From assembly GCA_964634815.1 (NCBI GenBank), contig CAZWMD010000003.1, positions 72,008 to 136,007 of the forward strand: a DNA stretch of 64,000 nucleotides, written 5' to 3'. Position numbers and translations under genes: made by a program. Below, in pieces: positions 61,072 through 64,000 of this stretch. A model generated the notes under the pieces. That model did not search any database, had not been told where the DNA came from, and was given only the letters and a program-made list of their open reading frames with translations. Origin of the DNA: JALZVT01 sp964634815. Its GTDB lineage: Bacteria; Pseudomonadota; Gammaproteobacteria; Pseudomonadales; Azotimanducaceae. How positions within the stretch are numbered: the stretch's first letter is position 1; every line of letters begins with the position of its first letter.

Positions 61072-62750
61072 GCAGATCACTTTGGATTCTTGCTGGCCTG
61101 TTACTCCCTGTATGCCTTGCGGGCTGCAGTTTCGATTACACCTTTGGCGAAGGCCAGGCGAATGCTGAACTGCAACGGGAGAATCTGCAGTTGAATTCAA
61201 CAATTACCGGACCGATTCGAATTGCCCAGGGCGATATTCAGGGAGCCCTCTCAGACGCCAATGCGGGCATCAGGGTGTATCGCGGAATTCCCTATGCCGA
61301 ACCACCAACAGGTGCGCTGCGCTTTCGGCCACCAGAGCCCCCCAAGCCCTGGCAGGGCGTACGTAGCGGTCTGGATTTTGGCACTGCGTGCTGGCAAACC
61401 TTTAGCGAGGATGCGTTTGTCTGGGCGCGCGGCCAGTTTCCGGTGAGCGAAGACTGTCTTTACCTGAATGTGTTCACCGGTGCTGAACAGACACCAGACA
61501 GGCGCCCGGTTATGGTCTGGTTTCACGGTGGATCTCACACGGTGGGTTATGGCCACTCGCGTATTTTTGATGGGACAGCGCTTGCCCGCCAGGGTGTGGT
61601 TGTCGTGTCGATTAATTATCGGCTCGGACCCTTGGGCTTCCTTGCGCATAGCGCCCTGACTCGGGAGAGTGAGCACAACAGCAGCGGCAACTACGGGTTG
61701 CTCGACAAGATCGCTGCACTGCGCTGGGTAAAGCAGAACATTTCAGCTTTTGGTGGCGATGCCGACAATGTCACCATTTTTGGCCAATCCGCGGGCTCTT
61801 CCAGTGTTTGTTATCTCATGGCATCGCCCGAAGCCAAGGGTTTGTTTCACAAGGCCATTGGCCAATCAGCTGCGTGCATGGGCGAGTTGTCGACAGATGA
61901 TGATCTCAATGGTGAGGCCCGGGGGCAGGCGCTGGTTGCCCGCGCCGGGCTCGGTGCAAATGCTGATACTGCGGATCTGCGGGCGTTGCAACCACAGGCG
62001 CTGCTTGCTGCGGCACAGCAGTCGGGGTGGGCAGCAAAGTCACGAATTGTGATTGATGGTTGGGTAGTCCCCAAGCCACCGCTTGAGGCCTTTGAGCAAG
62101 GACTGCAGCACGCTGTACCGTTACTTGTTGGCTCTATGGCAGATGAAGGCAATCAATTGGTGCCACTGGATTCCACGCTTGATCGCTCCGCACTTGTCTC
62201 CCGATTGCAGCGACGGATGGGACCAGAGGCCCAAACCCTGCTGTCACTCTATGCATCACAGCTCGAAGAATCACCGGGGCTTGCCCAGCGAGACATTTTC
62301 ACGGATCAGTTTATGGCCTGGTCAATGCGGCATTGGGCAGCGGCCAATGCGCGCAACAAGATGCCTGCGTATCTGTATTTCTTCGAACACATCCCGCCGG
62401 CTTTTCGTCTCTATCTGCCGCATGATCCGAACCTTGCACTGGCCGGTGGACCGCGCAGTGGTGGGGCCTATCATTCCGGCGATCTTGCTTATGTGTTTGG
62501 CTCTCTTGATCTTGTGGGGTTGGACTGGAACGAGCGCGACAGAGAGATTTCGAAGCAACTGACCTCGTACTGGACCAACTTTGCAAAAACCGGCGACCCC
62601 AATGGCGCCGGTCTGCCCGTCTGGCCTGCCTATGATTCCAGTGCTCACGACGCGCTGCTGATTGGCGCGGATACAGCCGCAACCACTGGCGTGCGGCAGG
62701 CAAAGCTAGATACCTTTGATCGGATCTTGAGCTGGCGTAGGGCGCGTTAG
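61068..62750 (+). CDS. Type B carboxylesterase, lipoprotein
   Basis: 560 aa. A lipoprotein signal ends in the lipobox CLAGC (C20), so the enzyme is likely membrane-anchored on the periplasmic side. The alpha/beta hydrolase core shows SEDCLYLNVF, the oxyanion hole VMVWFHGGSHTVGYG, and the nucleophile S241 in GQSAGSSS. The acid is in the region LLVGSMADEGNQL and the His is in AYHSGDLAYVFGSL. This is the normal carboxylesterase type B set. It probably hydrolyses an ester before uptake by the CoA-transferase/dioxygenase pathway (inference). Its 3' end overlaps the convergent larC by 4 bp. Confidence 0.9.
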   Translation: MSRSLWILAGLLLPVCLAGCSFDYTFGEGQANAELQRENLQLNSTITGPIRIAQGDIQGALSDANAGIRVYRGIPYAEPPTGALRFRPPEPPKPWQGVRSGLDFGTACWQTFSEDAFVWARGQFPVSEDCLYLNVFTGAEQTPDRRPVMVWFHGGSHTVGYGHSRIFDGTALARQGVVVVSINYRLGPLGFLAHSALTRESEHNSSGNYGLLDKIAALRWVKQNISAFGGDADNVTIFGQSAGSSSVCYLMASPEAKGLFHKAIGQSAACMGELSTDDDLNGEARGQALVARAGLGANADTADLRALQPQALLAAAQQSGWAAKSRIVIDGWVVPKPPLEAFEQGLQHAVPLLVGSMADEGNQLVPLDSTLDRSALVSRLQRRMGPEAQTLLSLYASQLEESPGLAQRDIFTDQFMAWSMRHWAAANARNKMPAYLYFFEHIPPAFRLYLPHDPNLALAGGPRSGGAYHSGDLAYVFGSLDLVGLDWNERDREISKQLTSYWTNFAKTGDPNGAGLPVWPAYDSSAHDALLIGADTAATTGVRQAKLDTFDRILSWRRAR

Positions 62751-63946
62751 ATGTCTGTGCTGGTACGAAGAAAGCTCTCGATCTGATAATCAACAGACTG
62801 CTTTACCTGTTGGTAGCTCTCACCGGAGGCTATCGCCAGCCGCGTTATGTCATCGTGCTCTGATTTCCAGCGTTTGCGACCATCGGGCTGGATAACCTGT
62901 TTCACCTGGACATCGCCGTAGGTTGTCGCAACTCTAAGAATCTCTCTCGGAAGCACGCGCTTTTCGAACGGCAATATGCGTAAGCCAATGGTTGTGGATT
63001 GATTCAATATAACGTCGGCAAGCGCCTCCACATGTTGTGCATCGGCCAACACACTAATGCAGGTTGCTGCGCGACTTTTCTTCATGATGATGGGCGTACA
63101 CCAGGCATCTCCGGCCCCTTGTGCAAACAGATTTTGCAGAAGGGGCTCGAACGCCTCTGGCGCCATGTCATCGATATTTGCCTCGATCTTGAAGTGCTTG
63201 CCCGCAAGCTCTGTTGTTTTACTGTGGTCAGTAACTGTCCCTAAGACAACACGCAGTACGTTGGGGCGCTCAAAGTCTTTGTGTCCTATGGCGTAGCCGG
63301 TTTTCTCCGGTATGAAGTGATTGGGCGCGATGAACTGAGTTACTGAGGCTGCAAGAATGGCCGCTCCTGTTGGGGTGGTACTTTCGCCGGTAACACCGCC
63401 GTACTTCAGTGGGATATTGTTTAGCAGTTCCTGGGTTGCGGGTGCTGGTACCGGGAAGCGGCCGTGTGCGCAATCGACAAAACCACTGCCCACCTCGATT
63501 GATGAGCAAAATACCTGGGATACGTTCAGATACTCAAGGGCAATCGCGGCCGCGATCACATCCACAATCGAGTCGATGGCGCCAACTTCATGGAAATGTA
63601 CATCGCTGACCGGCACGTTGTGGATCTTCGCTTCCGCTGCAGCGATGCGTTCGAAAATATCGAGGGCACGATGCTCTATGCCTGGAGCGAACCCACTGGC
63701 GCGAATCATCTCGGCGATATGACTATGGTGACGATGGTGATGCTGTTCGCTGGCGTTCACTCTGACCTGCGTGCCACTAATGCCCTGTTTTTCTGAAGGG
63801 ATAGCGTCAATGCTGAACTGACCATTGAGCGGTAGTCGTGCCAGTTGCTCATTAATATGTGCAAGTGGCACACCAAGCTCTAGCATGGCCGCCAGATGCA
63901 TGTCGCCGGAGATGCCGCAATCCGGTTGATAAAACAAGGCACGCAT
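62747..63946 (-). CDS. larC: LarC, nickel-pincer cofactor nickel-insertion protein
   Basis: 399 aa. The N-terminus FYQPDCGISGDMHLAAMLELG, the segment HFHEVGAIDSIVDV (about 115-128) and the C-terminal ANIDDMAPEAFEPLL are LarC hallmarks. LarC inserts nickel into pyridinium-3,5-bisthiocarboxylate mononucleotide using CTP, making the cofactor of LarA-type racemases. A His-rich run, HHHRHHSH (about 73-80), probably stores or binds nickel. ATG 63946 is preferred to 63961 because MRALFYQP is the family start. Partner genes larB and larE are not in the window; the upstream frame ending ...YFETA-stop at the right edge (63980-64000, minus) may be the tail of one. Confidence 0.92.
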   Translation of the reverse strand: MRALFYQPDCGISGDMHLAAMLELGVPLAHINEQLARLPLNGQFSIDAIPSEKQGISGTQVRVNASEQHHHRHHSHIAEMIRASGFAPGIEHRALDIFERIAAAEAKIHNVPVSDVHFHEVGAIDSIVDVIAAAIALEYLNVSQVFCSSIEVGSGFVDCAHGRFPVPAPATQELLNNIPLKYGGVTGESTTPTGAAILAASVTQFIAPNHFIPEKTGYAIGHKDFERPNVLRVVLGTVTDHSKTTELAGKHFKIEANIDDMAPEAFEPLLQNLFAQGAGDAWCTPIIMKKSRAATCISVLADAQHVEALADVILNQSTTIGLRILPFEKRVLPREILRVATTYGDVQVKQVIQPDGRKRWKSEHDDITRLAIASGESYQQVKQSVDYQIESFLRTSTDI

Positions 63947-64000
63947 AGGGTTTGTTTCCAAAGCTCAGCCGTCGAGCCGCTAGGCGGTCTCGAAATAGGT

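Overview
The window looks like the chromosome of an aerobic, probably marine gammaproteobacterium. The order topA-lexA-hpt-csiV-mfd-gap-nqrABCDEF is a gammaproteobacterial core arrangement, and a very similar order is known in Pseudomonas. LexA boxes of the gammaproteobacterial CTGT-N8-ACAG type, a Na+-pumping NADH dehydrogenase, an NhaC-type antiporter and many acyl-CoA enzymes fit a marine heterotroph near Pseudomonadales/Cellvibrionales (inference, no search possible). Two runs of exactly 100 N (7223-7322 and 36036-36135) are scaffold gaps, so this is a draft or metagenome assembly. One gap interrupts csiV and the other cuts off the end of a nucleoside transporter gene.

Layout. 1-11.5 kb: DNA maintenance block with topA, lexA (minus strand, two tandem SOS boxes upstream), a divergent envelope pair (LolA-like protein and a SPOR-domain outer-membrane barrel), a purine phosphoribosyltransferase, csiV and mfd. 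11.7-16.4 kb: a three-gene operon for a 2-oxoacid:ferredoxin-type oxidoreductase with its own NAD(P)H/Fe-S flavoprotein. 16.6-24.5 kb: a long-form glyceraldehyde-3-phosphate dehydrogenase and the complete nqrABCDEF operon. 24.5-32.2 kb: acyl-CoA synthetase, enoyl-CoA hydratase, Nudix hydrolase, LLM oxidoreductase, then a run of compact small genes (GNAT, DUF503, DUF3080 lipoprotein, membrane protein, DUF815 ATPase) ending at a tRNA-Glu(TTC) with a near-consensus promoter.

32.5-41 kb is more accessory. It holds a cytosolic BisC-type molybdoenzyme abutting a NupC-type transporter, a REP-associated tyrosine transposase (RAYT), and a minus-strand envelope glycan cluster (outer-membrane barrel, processive GT2, GT87-like membrane glycosyltransferase). 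The last gene carries three in-frame copies of a 16-bp repeat. 41-52 kb: sterol-desaturase-like hydroxylase, GST-like protein, nitrilase, NhaC antiporter, an exported pyroglutamyl-peptidase-like protein whose nucleophilic Cys is replaced by Ser, a paired acyl-CoA dehydrogenase set, an MFS transporter and a Baeyer-Villiger-type monooxygenase. 52-57.6 kb: an exported subtilase and a six-repeat propeller-like exported protein that share an unrecognised C-terminal module of about 250 residues, closed by a strong terminator. 57.7-62.7 kb: a double-domain CaiB/BaiF CoA-transferase, a TauD-type dioxygenase and a lipoprotein carboxylesterase in one overlapping operon. The last gene, larC, runs in from the right edge.

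The most unusual signals are the shared C-terminal module of the subtilase/propeller pair, the repeat units inside the glycosyltransferase near the RAYT, the SOS-box pair shared by lexA and a SPOR-domain outer-membrane gene, and the Cys-to-Ser pyroglutamyl-peptidase homologue. No CRISPR array, rRNA, prophage or complete insertion sequence was seen.
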